Source: Dolomedes plantarius (lineage: Eukaryota > Arthropoda > Arachnida > Araneae > Dolomedidae). From it: 64,000 nt of DNA. A model generated the notes under the pieces. That model was not told the origin of the DNA and did no database searches. It saw only the letters and a program-made list of their open reading frames with translations. The stretch is taken from contig OU015496.1 of NCBI GenBank assembly GCA_907164885.2, positions 184,619,281-184,683,280 on the forward strand, in the 5' to 3' direction. Shown here piece after piece: positions 1-10,712 of this stretch (position 1 is the stretch's first letter; every line of letters starts with the position of its first letter). Made by a program: the position numbers and the translations under genes.

Positions 1-489
1 ATCGTACAGAAAGTTTTTAATTGAATAGTTGATCAAATTTGGTGTTTACTGATGATTCTTACCTTGTACTTTCAGTAAGATTATTTCTAACTAGAGTATT
101 TATAATAAAAACATTATGGTAAACTTTTATTTATGCTCAAATATCTGTTATTAAAGTTTACTGAACATTTTATATAAGAAGTTGAACATTTATTCTGAGT
201 GTATTCAAGTTGTTTATAAGTTTATATCTCACAGTTTACTTCATAAATTTAGAAAACCTACTCTATTAAATCGTCAAATTTATAAAGAAGCGTCAGTTAA
301 TCACTAGCTTATGAATACAAGGATAAAATAGAATTAGCTGTCTCCTTTGGTGAAATTTCAGTAATTTTTCTCTCCTTACTATCAACTTAGCAATTGTATT
401 TTATTTCAGTTTAAAATAATTGTCTGTCTTAGACTCGAACAGGTATTTGATGTTAAATATTTTGTTTGAAAGTAAAATATCAATACAAA
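1..489. other. AT-rich stretch, nothing recognised
   Basis: I see no exon, repeat boundary or RNA gene here. If the last exon at 2300 belongs to a larger gene, this is probably intron. Confidence 0.5.
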
Positions 490-700
490 GTATTTATGAA
501 ATGTGCAGATCACTCATTATAATAATTCATTTGTCTTTAACATTTGATTATCTGCTAGTTATTGTAATATTTACATTTTAAGCATTATTTATATTTATGA
601 AGTAAGCTGATCACTCATTAAAATAATTCACTTGTCTTTAAAATTTGATTAGCTGCTACTTATTATAATATTTACTTTTTTAGCAATATTTTTAACAATA
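490..700. repeat. Tandem duplication, about 101 bp x 2
   Basis: Two adjacent copies begin at GATCACTCATT (508 and 609) and are each preceded by TATTTATGAA. They differ by scattered substitutions, so the duplication is not recent. It lies in probable intronic sequence. Confidence 0.75.
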
Positions 701-784
701 TATATTATAAAGTTTGTACATAATATTAAAGACTGTATTTTGACAATCCCATGGTATATGACTTATTTTTCTATTTTTAGCTGT

Positions 785-925
785 CTATAAGATCATGTAT
801 TCAAGGAACTGGTATGCAGAATTGAAAATTCTGGAAATTTTTATTTGACTGCCAGTCCTGATCTCATTAGCACCATAGATGAAAGACCTGGAAGTGTGGT
901 TATCATCTTATGAATGATTGAATCT
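785..925 (+). other. Candidate exon or exon relic, unidentified
   Basis: A pyrimidine-rich tract ending in TTTTTAG lies just before 781, and a second possible acceptor (ATAAG) ends near 791. From about 792 one frame reads as ordinary protein (HVFKELVCRIENSGNFYLTA, continuing SPDLISTIDERPGSVVIIL) and then meets a TGA near 910. A consensus-like donor (AG/GTAAAA) follows at about 926, after that stop. It could be an alternative terminal exon, a decayed exon or chance. I do not recognise the protein. It lies 1.4 kb upstream of the better-supported last exon on the same strand. Confidence 0.35.
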
Positions 926-1124
926 AGGTAAAAACTTGCTTTGAATTCTTGGCCTATTTGTATAAACTGAAGTCTTGTTCCTCACTATTTTTTATTTTCC
1001 CTTGTTTCCTACCAGTATTATTTGATTAACTTTATTAAATATGTATTTTTAAATCATTATGTTAATGTGTTTTAAATTTTTTAGTTATGTCTAATTAGTA
1101 CAGTATTTTATGCAGTAGTTTATG

Positions 1125-1365
1125 CAGCCTCGTGCTTAGTGAGTATCTAAAGCCAGATTTAAACATGTCGCTGAGCATGTACAGAAAACAATTTTAGATT
1201 ATAAATTATCGCTAATTAATAGAGATTATGGTTGCAAAAACCATATTTGACACATCTATAGATTAAAATCTTTTTTTTAAGACCAAAATGAAATAAATTG
1301 ATGCAGTAGTTTTCTCTCCCAGACAGCCCAAAGAATCGGTCTGGCTTAGCAACTTAAATATATAG
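1125..1365 (+). repeat. Dispersed repeat family B, copy 1 (5'-truncated)
   Basis: It matches the 3' part of copies at 15402-16470 and 58346-58855. It begins inside the family at CAGCCTCGTGCTTAG and ends with the family 3' terminus CTTAAATATATAG. It lacks the 5' end (CTAGTTG...CCCGTCAAAACATGA) seen in the other copies. No terminal inverted repeats or coding frame are visible. Confidence 0.8.
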
Positions 1366-2299
1366 ATACTGTGATGTTCAGTAGATAGAAAGGCATTAGT
1401 AGGTTTGATATTTTGTACAAAATTTGTAATTTTTTTTTATATTCGTGGAGTTATAAATATTGTCTAAAATTATTAAAGTGTTGGTTTTTTTAAAGATATT
1501 GTGCTAATAAAAAGCTTTGTGTTGACAAACATACATTTACAAACTGTTGGGCTTTTGATGCTACAGAATTAATTTGACTTTTACTGAGAAAATATTGTTT
1601 ACTGTGTGGTTAAGAGAAGGAAAATTTCACCTTAATTTTTTCAATGTTGTATTGGTAAAATGTATGTGGAAATTAATCTTATCTATCATATACTACAATG
1701 TCTTATTTTTCTAATTTTAATTTGGTTCAAATATTTCAAATTATTCTTTAATTTTCTGCTCTGTTAATTTATGAAAATAAACTTTGCTAAATACATACAA
1801 GCAGTTTAAGATGATTAGTTCCTATAATGTAAAGAAATTTCTGCCAATAGCTCTTGATATTTTAATTTTTCATGTCTAAATTTTAAGTAAGTTTTCAGAG
1901 AGTTGATATATTCATGTAAATAAATATGTACTAAAATTATTAAAGATCTGTGCAGTGTCAAATTTGCCTCTGGTGTTAATTTAGTTTGCATATTTGAAAT
2001 TGTTGTTTTATTTTGTACTTTGATAATTTAGCAAATAAATAAACCTTTACTGATACATACCTGAAGCATTGATATTATAAATTGTATATATATATATATA
2101 GTTAAGACAAGTTCATGCAACATGAAGAAATTTTTGATTATGAAGTAAATGCTAGGGTTAGATTTCATAATAAGTTAACTTGTTTCTAAAAAATTAAAAA
2201 AACTAACTTAATCAGGCATTTTTGTTTGACTGTTTGGGGCATATATAGCTATTTTTCTTTTGACTCATTTACTGTACTAATTTATTTTTATATTAACAG
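1366..2299. other. Probable intron, AT-rich
   Basis: No repeat family or exon is recognised apart from a short TA run near 2085-2100. The stretch ends in a good acceptor: a TACTAAT branch-point-like motif, a T-rich tract and AACAG at 2295-2299. Confidence 0.5.
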
Positions 2300-2427
2300 C
2301 TTCTGTCGGACTGGCTTACCAGGGAGAAGTCATAACGGAAAAATTTGTTGAAGACTTAATAAAGGGATTTTTCCATTTTTCGAAAGACAGAGAAGGACGG
2401 AGAGAAAAAAGAACTGTGTATTTCTGA
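2300..2427 (+). CDS. Probable last coding exon of an unidentified host gene
   Basis: A clean 3' splice site (branch-like TACTAAT, T-rich tract, AACAG ending at 2299) is followed by a frame open from the first full codon at 2302 to a TGA at 2425-2427. This gives 41 residues that look like real protein (SVGLAYQGEVITEKFVEDLI, then KGFFHFSKDREGRREKRTVYF). The exon starts with two bases of a split codon, so the upstream exon ends in phase 1. The C-terminus is basic. An AATAAA poly-A signal lies about 40 bp after the stop, near 2465, as expected of a terminal exon. Composition is less AT-rich than the flanks. I cannot name the family. The upstream exons are either left of the window or include the segment near 785-925. 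An unprocessed pseudogene remains possible. Confidence 0.6.
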
Positions 2428-2657
2428 CAATGTAAAATTAAATTTTATTAAATTTTTTGTTAAAATAAAAAAAAATTGATGAAAAGTTGTGTTTTATTAA
2501 AATTACTATAACATGCTTTATTAAGATGCTGTTTTAAAATATTAAACAAGGTAAGTCCAAAAATTGATATAAAAGTTTTATGGAAAGTTTTAAAAAAATC
2601 AGACCTCAGTTGTATATATTGTATCAGACCTGAAGACAAATCGGAAGATAAAGTGTT

Positions 2658-2735
<78 letters not shown>

Positions 2736-3174
2736 GAAAAAAAAATTTTATAAAGGTAATCTTACAAAAAGTATTTGTCATATCAACTCAGCATGAGTGT
2801 GCAATTTGACACCAGTTGATTATAATGGAAAGGTGTTTATATAAAAAAATTTATATATGTAGTAAAGTGACCGATTAAAAACAACAGGTAGCATTGATAT
2901 TATAAATTTTATATATATATATATAGTGACATGAGATTTATAATATCACTAAGGATATAATCTATAAGATTTATTCTCTTTAAAAAGATATAAAGTGTTT
3001 AAAACAAAACACTTTATATAAACAATGTCAAGCAAAATATAAACTGTTAAAAATAACATTAAAATTAAAATGTATTGTTGCTTTTTGTGCATTTTAATAT
3101 TTAACTATGAAAACTTTTTGATTTCATAAAAGAGTGAATTTTGCAGTTTTCAGACTACTTTTTGGGGAAAAGAG
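2428..3174. other. 3' flank with TA microsatellites
   Basis: This holds the poly-A signal of the preceding exon, a long (TA)n run at 2662-2733 and a shorter one near 2911-2924. The sequence TTGATATTATAAATT directly precedes the TA runs near 2085 and 2911, which suggests two copies of one small element. No gene is seen. Confidence 0.6.
2662..2733. repeat. (TA)n microsatellite
   Basis: About 36 uninterrupted TA units. Any open frame across it (Tyr-Ile repeats) is an artefact of the repeat. Confidence 0.95.
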
Positions 3175-3576
3175 TTATACATTTTTCAACCCAGCCAACA
3201 ACTCTTTGTTCATTGGGCCAATTTTCAAACTATTCAAGGGTCAATAGTTTGACATTTTGCTAATTTTCAGCAGACCGTTTACAATGGTGATTTCCCTTTT
3301 TGTATATTCAAAAAAGCATTTTTGAATAGACTATTTTTATATAAATATACTTTAATATCCTATTTCATATATTCAAAATAGAATTTCGAATATACTATTT
3401 TTATATAAATTATTTGTGGCTAAATACTAGAACTTAATAAACTGTTTAAAAAGGGGAAATCCTCTTTGTAAACGATCTGCTGAAAAATAGCAAAATGTCA
3501 AAACTATTGACCCTTGGATAGTTTGACTGTTGGCCTGATGAACAAAGAGTTGCTGGCTGGGTTGAAAAGTGCATAA
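3175..3576. repeat. Long inverted repeat (MITE-like or fold-back)
   Basis: Arms at about 3175-3300 and 3450-3576 are reverse complements with scattered mismatches. The outer ends read TTATACATTTTTCAACCC on the left and GGGTTGAAAAGTGCATAA on the right. The 150-bp loop is itself a loose direct duplication (TATTCAAAA...CTATTTTTATATAAA twice). Arms of about 125 bp far exceed ordinary short terminal repeats. No target duplication beyond a possible TA is evident. The minisatellite that follows shares GTTGGCC-type words with the arms, so both may belong to one larger element. Confidence 0.75.
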
Positions 3577-3614
3577 TAGCCCTAAATAAATTTAATGTAG
3601 GCTTACCTACAAAG

Positions 3615-3995
3615 TTGACTGTTGGGCCAACTGAATGCCTACTGTTGACCAACCTCGTGCCAACGGCCAAATCATTTAAATCCAGCCTTTGGGCCAACAG
3701 AACGCCAACCGTTTCCCTACAAATCCAACCGTTGGGCCAACAGAACGCCAACCGTTTCCCTACAAATCCACCGTTGGGCCAACAGAACGCCAACCGTTTC
3801 CCTACAAATCCCACCGTTGGGCCAACAGAACGCCAACGGCCAAATCCTGTAAATCCAATGGTTGGGCCAACTGAATGCCAACCGTTGGGCCAACTGAACG
3901 CCAACCGTTGGGCCAACTGAACGCCAACCGTTGGGCCAACCTCGCGCCAACGGCCAAAAACCACCGTTGGCCAACCATGCCCGAAAGTGGTTGGC
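3615..3995. repeat. GTTGG(G)CCAAC minisatellite
   Basis: More than ten copies of the near-palindrome GTTGGGCCAAC or GTTGGCCAAC are spaced by two unit lengths. About 43 bp (units with CCGTTTCCCTACAAATCC) occurs at 3687-3860, and about 23 bp (GTTGGGCCAACTGAACGCC) at 3860-3950. The array is much more GC-rich than its surroundings. Several frames stay open across it on both strands because the units lack stop codons; I do not take these as proteins. Confidence 0.9.
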
Positions 3996-3999
3996 CAAC

Positions 4000-4100
4000 G
4001 ACTTGCCAACGGTTTTGTGTTACTTGGGTTCTGGGAGACCCCCAACATTCGGGGGCCCCTAGGCCCGGGCCTACTGTGCCTAATGGAAAATCAAGGCCTG
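4000..4100. mobile_element. Probable right end of a hAT-type MITE
   Basis: Read on the minus strand from 4100, the sequence starts CAGGCCTTGATTTTCC and continues through GGGCCC-rich text. It resembles the ends of the hAT MITEs at 9022-9212 and 15967-16427 (CAGGGCCCGA...). I could not find the partner end or an 8-bp target duplication, so the left boundary is unknown. Confidence 0.4.
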
Positions 4101-4998
4101 AAGGAGCCACCCGAGATATTATTCTCCCCATATTAAATTTAAAATAACAACGAAATATTAAACAAATGTATTTGTAAACTTTTTTCACATTTTCATCACC
4201 AGGTGAAATTGCATTTTTAACATACCCTACGAACATTCTTAGTCATAGCAAACAACAAATCACATCATTCATGGGCACAGAAAATTTTCGTATCTGTTTG
4301 AAAAGTTTTCAGAGATAATCTCCATCGGATGATAAAGTGACACTTCTATGACACTGTTACTAATTATTGATGTGTGTCGGCAGCATTCAATGGAAAGAGA
4401 GGAAAAAAATATTTTCAAAAGGGGTGTCACGCAGTTTGTATTAAGCTTTCATCCCTCCGCCCACGGTATATAGGATCGCTCTAGGACAATTCATTCACAT
4501 AAACAGCGGTGACAAAGCATATATATGCATGTGTATAATAGGCGACCAACTTTTACCGATGGTGTCATTCCTCTGGGGTTGAAGCGGGCTCTGGGATGGG
4601 CTTGAAAACTGAAGGGTGGAGGGCCTATATTCCAACCTTGAGACAAAAACTTGCGGAGACGCCTCGCCGCAAAACAATTTAACGCTTGTCACACGATTAG
4701 CATGCACCAGCCTCTAGCTGATTTTATGAAAATGGAATATGAGAAAACTCGATGAACGATACTCCCAGGAGTTATAAGTTACATCAAGTACACTAGAAAT
4801 CAGTTAATCAGAAAGAAACGTGCAAACAGTAACATCTCACTGCTCATTTAAATGTCTCACTTGGAAGTTTAAAGGATCGTGGTCTAAACATTGGAATATT
4901 TTTTTTTTCTACTCAAGCATCTGTAGAAAAAAATTAATTATTTCAACAATTTGCAATTATTGATAAATATAAGTAAAATAACTATTACAGTATTTATC
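4101..4998. other. Unassigned sequence
   Basis: Mixed composition, with a slightly GC-richer patch at 4430-4710. No exon with a recognisable protein, no repeat shared with the rest of the window and no RNA gene was found. Confidence 0.5.
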
Positions 4999-5006
4999 AT
5001 TTATGA

Positions 5007-5361
5007 TGGGCAGCGGTGGCTCAGTTGGCAAAGGCAGCGGGCCAGTGATCTGAACATCACTGGTTCGGTGCCCGTCGCTGACAAATCCGTCGCCGTGTTC
5101 ATTAATGGTGGTCGGTGCACGTAAAATCTGTCGTGGTTGCAGTGTTCTCCAAGTTCTCAAATTTACCTCTGGAGATGCCGGGACAAGTGTTCCGGTCTCG
5201 TCACTTGACTCGGTTCTAAATTACGGGACCGGCTTGTAGGGGATAATGCTGGCCACCTATACGGTGTCCCCTTAAATGAATAGCCAGCAATATTGCCCTT
5301 TATCTGAGAACTAATGGCGTCATAGCCAATCTTCTGCCAATTTGCAATAAATAAATAAATT
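5007..5361 (+). mobile_element. tRNA-derived SINE, copy 1
   Basis: The 5' end is a tRNA-like head with an A-box-like TGGCTCAGTTGGC (about 5017) and a B-box-like GGTTCGGTGCC (about 5062), the internal RNA polymerase III promoter. A tRNA-unrelated body follows and the 3' tail is (AATA)n. An 8-bp direct repeat ATTTATGA flanks it at 4999-5006 and 5362-5369, the mark of LINE-driven retroposition. A second copy at 40370-40700 shares the first ~230 bp and then diverges. Confidence 0.92.
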
Positions 5362-5397
5362 ATTTATGAAAAATATCTATGGATAAAAAAAATAATT

Positions 5398-5679
5398 CCT
5401 ATACTAATTAATATTCATGCAGCGGATTCCAACATTAAAATTCTGGCTGTTGCTCAAAACATGACTGTTCGGCAAATCACTAACTCCCCATGGTATTTTC
5501 GCAATGTTGACATTTATAGGGAGATAAATCTCCCCACTATTCAAAATTATCTTCAAAATCTTGCCATTAACTTCCATAAAGATTTACCAAATGATCTTAT
5601 TAAAAATCTTGACGATTACGATCCTGCTGACACAGCTAACAAGAAACGGCCCCGTGTCATTCTTGCTCGTAACTTTTAA
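5398..5679 (+). pseudogene. C-terminal fragment of a Jockey-type LINE ORF2
   Basis: A frame open to a TAA at 5677-5679 reads ...AADSNIKILAVAQNMTVRQI, then TNSPWYFRNVDIYREINLPT and a lysine/aspartate-rich tail. This matches the pattern at the end of Jockey-clade reverse transcriptase ORFs: a motif like 'APWYVRN..LH.DL.IPTV' followed by an amphipathic helix. The reverse transcriptase domain is absent, so the copy is 5'-truncated, which is normal for LINE insertions. A likely 3' UTR follows to about 5940. It codes for nothing functional. Confidence 0.75.
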
Positions 5680-5940
5680 TTGTTTGTCCTGTTCTTTGTT
5701 CGCTCAGTCTCTTTTCTCCCCCATGTTTTAGCTTTACTTGTACTATCGAAGCTTTTTGTTTTCCCCACTTTCTATTTTCCTTCCTACTTTCGTTTTTTAC
5801 TGATCACTGAAGTTTTATGCATTGCTATATCATCCTACAGTGGAGGGCCCGGCCCATGTACTGTAGTTACCACTACTCTTCCTGAAGCTCCTGAAGCTAA
5901 TTAATATTCCAGGATTAATTCTAATATTCTTAGCAGTGGC
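5680..5940 (+). mobile_element. Probable 3' UTR of the Jockey-type LINE
   Basis: A pyrimidine-rich, stop-filled sequence directly follows the ORF2 tail. No clear poly-A or target duplication fixes the end. Confidence 0.4.
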
Positions 5941-7619
5941 ACTGAAGGGTACGATCTTTTTTGGATAAATTCGTAAATTCGTAAATCATGCCGACCACTG
6001 CGAATGCATAAACGGCAAGGTTATGTATATAAGTCACATTAACTAAACAAAACAACTTAAGTTCAAAAATAACATAGTTATTGCCTAGCCATATCCGTGG
6101 CAACAGACTCTCTACTTGGAGGTCTAAAACAAATTAAATTTTCGAGCTGGCCGTTTCCGGTTCCAGTCGACTTTTTCCTTTCTGTATTTATTTCTGATTA
6201 CAAGCAAAGTTAAATTACATTCCTTCTTTTTGATTTCTATGTGTAACAGTAGACAAGTGGTATTACAACTCATACTACTCAAAAATACATCATGTAAAAT
6301 TAATATCACAGACAATACATTAATAAATTCCCTCGGCACCTGTTTTGTACACACTGCCAACTTACATAATAATAACTAACTGTGTGTAATCTTGATCTAA
6401 TTTGGATAAATACAACAATGACAAAAAAAACCTATACCATCATGCATAGGGGGTTGCTTGGCCACTAAGGCAGTTCACCGTACCCTCTCTTCCCTCGCAT
6501 GGTTGCCCCACTGCCACACAATCAAAATATTTATTCCCAGCTGACATACTTAAACCAACACCTTCTGGAAACCTATATATACGCCCCTCAAAGAGCGGCA
6601 GGAATATTGATAATTAAGATAAGTGGAGGGGAACTGTATGAACACAGTTAAAACGCTAATGATAAACCCGCAAGTTCTTTCCAAATGGGGCAGACATACA
6701 TCCAAGGGACATCTACCCATATACATCACGATTTTCGTTAGCTACTTTGAGATCCCCTATAGTGACATCATTCTATTGTTACAGCATGGAACTCGGCACA
6801 CATAATGTAACTAGCTGCTCAAAAACAAAAGCTGCAATAGGAAAAAAAAGAGATATTAATAATTTAGCTAAGCTACAATCAATCAGAAAAGGATTCCACG
6901 TTAATATAACAGAAGATCGTGATATGCTTCATTTTCGAAACAAAAAGAATTATATAATATAACATACACTACAGACATTACTGTACGTGTCAAGGAAAAA
7001 GGGATTTAGGGTATCCAAGCAAAACACAAGAGTTATAGACGACAGATCGATGCCGACAAATCTTTTCCAAAACAATGATACTCTCTCCCCAAGGGAGACA
7101 TAATCGAAAACAAGGGGGAAGAACGATGGATAATATAAAATAAAACTGAAGACAATGTTATTGTGCACCGAATAAACAGGAATGATTAAATGCCGATAAA
7201 TATTTAAGCAAGATAAGGATAAAATCTGGATTGCTGATAAATTCCTCTGAAACTGCTATAAGCATATTATTACTGCTTCTAAAATAAATGTTATATAAAA
7301 CAAGATAAATTAAAAAATAGTTGGTCTTTTAAAAGAAACAGGAATCAGGGAAGCTCAAATTGCAGCACATGGTTTAAATCCAATAAATCAGTTTATTACG
7401 TATAACTGCCATAAATGAATATTTTAAACTCCAAATCTTGAAACGTAGGAAATCTTTATGAAACGGAAAAAATTTAAAGGCAACCTAAGAACACTCCTTC
7501 ATGATTACATACAATGAATGTTCCGTTAGTGAGTCAGTGATTAGCTGATTATCACTTTAAGGGCATGAAGTTTATTTTATGTGAAATTTCGCAAAAAAAT
7601 TTCTCATAAAATGTTTTGA

Positions 7620-7622
<3 letters not shown>
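5941..7622. other. Unassigned AT-rich stretch
   Basis: Only short frames without recognisable domains. A pyrimidine-rich patch at 6440-6620 is not repeated elsewhere in the window. Confidence 0.5.

Positions 7623-7681
<59 letters not shown>
7623..7681. repeat. (TA)n microsatellite
   Basis: An uninterrupted TA run of about 58 bp. Confidence 0.95.
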
Positions 7682-7685
<4 letters not shown>

Positions 7686-7765
7686 CGAACAATTTTACAA
7701 AGGCTGTTTAAGTTTTTTACACATAATCACAGACTTTAGAGCAATAATCAACGTTAAAGCTTATT

Positions 7766-7959
7766 GGTTTGGTTTGGTTTGGTTTGGAGCACTATGGTTA
7801 TTTTTTGCTACACGAGGGCTAATTAGACTGGGACCTACAGCTTAAAGCCGATTCCGAACGGCTACAAACATCTATGCCAAGAGGGACTCGGACCCATAGG
7901 CTCTGGTATCGAACGCTAGCGCCCTAGCCATTCAGCCATATGGCTAGTAGTGGGCTATA
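7766..7959 (-). mobile_element. tRNA-derived SINE, second family, copy 1
   Basis: On the minus strand the head carries an A-box-like TGGCTGAATGGC and a B-box-like GTTCGATACC. The 3' tail is (CCAAA)n, seen on the plus strand as GGTTTGGTTTGGTTTGG at 7765-7787. Flanking direct repeats GTTAAAGCTTATT (7753-7765) and GTTAAAGCATATT (7960-7972) match at 12 of 13 bases. A diverged relative lies near 18531-18705. Confidence 0.9.
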
Positions 7960-7972
7960 GTTAAAGCATATT

Positions 7973-8887
7973 AATCGTCATCGAAGTGTTTCAGCTTCTT
8001 TACGAATGTGGTACTGAATTTAAGGAGCGTGCAAGATATGTGAAGTTTATAACAGAGCCTAAACGAAATTGCTGAATCACTTAGATTTTTGTCTTAATTT
8101 ATTTTCATCCTGAAAATTTTAGCTATATTCCAGGGTTTCAATGACAGACCAGGATCCTTTCGGTAGTCGCATACTATATGCTAGTGCCCAGGATCCAAAT
8201 TTCGGGGCAGTCACTCCTCCGACAATTCGAGAACCCAGACTGGAGAGAGATATGTTTGTATTATGGTGCTTTGACACATACGTATATTGCCAATTTATAT
8301 CACCACTTTTAGCTCTCTACTCATGGTGGTAGCTAGTTGACATATGCTTCGGCAATTCGTAACTCTTCTTTGCACATAAAAAGTACCGAATAGCACCATG
8401 AAAACATTTTAAAAACATTCTTTTAATTAAATGCAATTTTCTGTACAAAAGCTCCGTGAGTTTCTAATTACAAATAAATGCAGTGCGCAAAGGAATTGCT
8501 ACGGCATTTTCATTCACGCCACCTTGTTTCAAATAGCGGACTAAACAAGCGTCTAGACTTCCAATAAAAAGATAAAACAGTGGACGGTGTTTTTTCCGGT
8601 TACCTGACACTATCTTTGAATCAAAATGACCTATGCAGTCCAAATCAGTGCTGATGGCTGAGATCCAGTTACTGTTTTTCCATATCACGATTAAACGCAT
8701 ACTGTTCACTGTTAAAATAAATTACAAATTATAAATATTACCTCGTAAAATTTGAATGCAATTAATGGGCATTTTATCAAATATATGAGAAAAGTATAAT
8801 CCTGCACGAAAATTTACAGCGTGAGGTATAACTGAACCAGAATAAATAAAAAATGTCCCGTGGAGGTTATAAGGGGACCATCAAAAT
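7973..8887. other. Unassigned stretch
   Basis: No repeat family or gene recognised. A short frame at 8141-8332 (MTDQDPFGSRILYASAQDPN...) has no known motif. Confidence 0.5.
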
Positions 8888-8895
8888 GTTTACGG

Positions 8896-9571
8896 CAGGG
8901 GTGGGCATTAAGTCAATCGGGATCGACCGGTGGACCGCCAAGACATTTTGGGGTGACCGCCTTTACTAAGACCTAAGACGCGCATACTAAAATAAACATA
9001 TTTATGGAGACTAAGTATGCACAGGGCCCGATTTAACCTAATTGGGGCCCGGGGCAAAAACTTCTTTTGCCCCCCCCCCCCTCTGCTTCACTACTTCAGT
9101 AATGAAGAACTTAATACTTAATACTAAACTTTCTATTCGATTTGGGGGCCCCCCCTCTGATGTGGGGGCTCGGGGCAACTGCCCCGTATGCCCCTGCCTT
9201 AGTCAGGCTCTGAGTATGCAGACTAAGTCTTCTACTAACTGTAACTACGAGAACTAACTTTAGATAAAATTATTTATTTTTTAATGTATTTTGAATTGTT
9301 TGATAATAAATGCATCATCTGATATTGTATTTGTGGCTATTATTTTTATGTTTGTATCTTGCATTTTGCTTTAAACGCGGTTTTAAAAGGGTAAGTTTTT
9401 TTATTGTAGTTATGTAGGTAAGTACATATTCCGCATTTATTATTAAATTATAATAAATATTGTAGACTTTTTTTTTTTTTTAAGCTCACCACACCTACGC
9501 CACTGGGTGGACCGCAACACCTTGAAAAAATTAGAAGTAGCCCGTACCCTGGAAAAGTTTGCCCATCCCTG
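8896..9571. mobile_element. hAT MITE (CAGGGGTGGGCA ends) with a nested MITE
   Basis: The ends are CAGGGGTGGGCA and TGCCCATCCCTG, inverted repeats typical of hAT. Flanking 8-bp target duplications are GTTTACGG (8888-8895) and GTTTGCGG (9572-9579), one mismatch apart. Subterminal words such as GGTGGACCGC recur at both ends (8929 and 9506). No transposase coding is left. A second hAT MITE sits inside at 9022-9212. Confidence 0.92.
9022..9212. mobile_element. hAT MITE nested in the 8896-9571 element
   Basis: A 191-bp element starting CAGGGCCCGATTTAAC and ending GTCAGGCTCTG, flanked by a perfect 8-bp duplication AGTATGCA (9014-9021 and 9213-9220). It is GC-rich with a poly-C tract. The ends resemble those of 15967-16427, so these are likely one family. 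Confidence 0.92.
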
Positions 9572-9579
9572 GTTTGCGG

Positions 9580-10103
9580 GAACATGAAGTCCTGAAATAC
9601 CCATATCTTTTAACGTCTTTTAACACAAAGGAATTCAGGGTTCACACCGTCGGCCACAACGGACACAATTTCTCCATTTCACTTCCGGACACATGCAATG
9701 GATATTTCTCCGGAAAAATATTTAAAATCCGTTTCTCAGGGTAACTTCCGGGCGTCCCAGAGCGAGTGTCCAGTATCCAACTTCCGTTCAAGTAAACGAT
9801 TCTCCAAATCCGTACGTCGAAGTGTCATTGACGGATTGTCCTTTTCTAGTTTAGGAATGTACTCTAATCAGTACATCCCGAGTACTTTATTGCTTCTAGT
9901 ATGTGTCCAATAGAAAAGTTAAACTAAGGAATGATGATAAGTAAGGAAAAAAAAAACCTCAAAATTTGTAATATAAATAAATTTACAAAACGAAACTCTA
10001 TTCGCTAAAGTCAATACGTCTTCCTTCACCTGACGCAAGAAAACTCACGCATGAGTGAAAGAAACCTCAGGTAAAATTATAAATTTAAGACATAATTCGA
10101 AGA
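9580..10103. other. Unassigned stretch
   Basis: Ordinary AT-rich sequence. Short frames at 9559-9913 have no recognisable motif. Confidence 0.5.
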
Positions 10104-10105
10104 TA

Positions 10106-10710
10106 CAGTCGAACCTCCATATACCGAAGTAGCAAAATGCCGGGAAAAATTCGATATATAGAATTGATCTTAGTTTCATCATAATTCTCCTAAAACATTA
10201 AAATTAAAGCTAATTTTCGTATAAGAAACTCCATTTCCAATTTATATGCGAATCGCATTAAATGAAAGTTAATAACTAAAAAATAAATTAATGTGAAAGA
10301 TTTATTGAGCACTATATACCTTTAAAAAAAAACAATAATCCAGTTAGTGGTTACAGTGATCACAGTTACATTCTTTAAAAAAATAACTACGAATGTCTTG
10401 CTGAACAGCCAGTTTTGAGGAAAGTTCATCAAAGAAATGCTCGCGTTTATTCAGTCCATTAAAAACTTCATCAGGGATGTTTTCCTCGAATTGAAGTCCA
10501 CGAAGTAATGTTTCTAACGCCAAAAATTGGGAGATTTTATTCTAAAGTGGAATAAAATCTCTCAATATGTCGTGAAAAAAATTTCGATATATAGAGATTT
10601 TTTCGATATATAGAAACAGTTTTTCTATGTAATGAACATGGAGATTTGCTAAGAGTTCGATATATAGAAAATTTCGATATAGGGAAGTTCGATATATGGA
10701 GGTTCGATTG
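10106..10710. mobile_element. Tigger/pogo-type MITE, copy 1
   Basis: The ends are inverted: CAGTCGAACCTCCATATA on the left and TATATGGAGGTTCGATTG on the right. TA dinucleotides flank it (10104-10105, 10711-10712), as in Tc1/mariner and pogo insertions. The subterminal word TTCGATATATAG recurs several times at the right end and may be a transposase-binding repeat. No transposase frame is intact. A second copy in opposite orientation is at 17289-17856. Confidence 0.88.
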
Positions 10711-10712
10711 TA

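Noticed and set aside
2599..2781. Tyr-Ile repeat frame (also at 15014-15229)
   Set aside because: Simple translation of (TA)n.
3446..4236. Repetitive 90-200-codon frames (GPTERQP- or WPNGW-like)
   Set aside because: The minisatellite lacks stops in several frames on both strands at once, and there is no independent sign of coding.
4495..4707. 70-codon minus-strand frame in a GC-richer patch
   Set aside because: No recognisable family and no supporting signals.
5007..5090. A functional tRNA gene (also considered at 7890-7950, 12680-12770, 15260-15310, 18640-18700)
   Set aside because: A/B-box-like words are present, but no closed cloverleaf with matching acceptor stem. SINE bodies, tails and target duplications explain the best cases.
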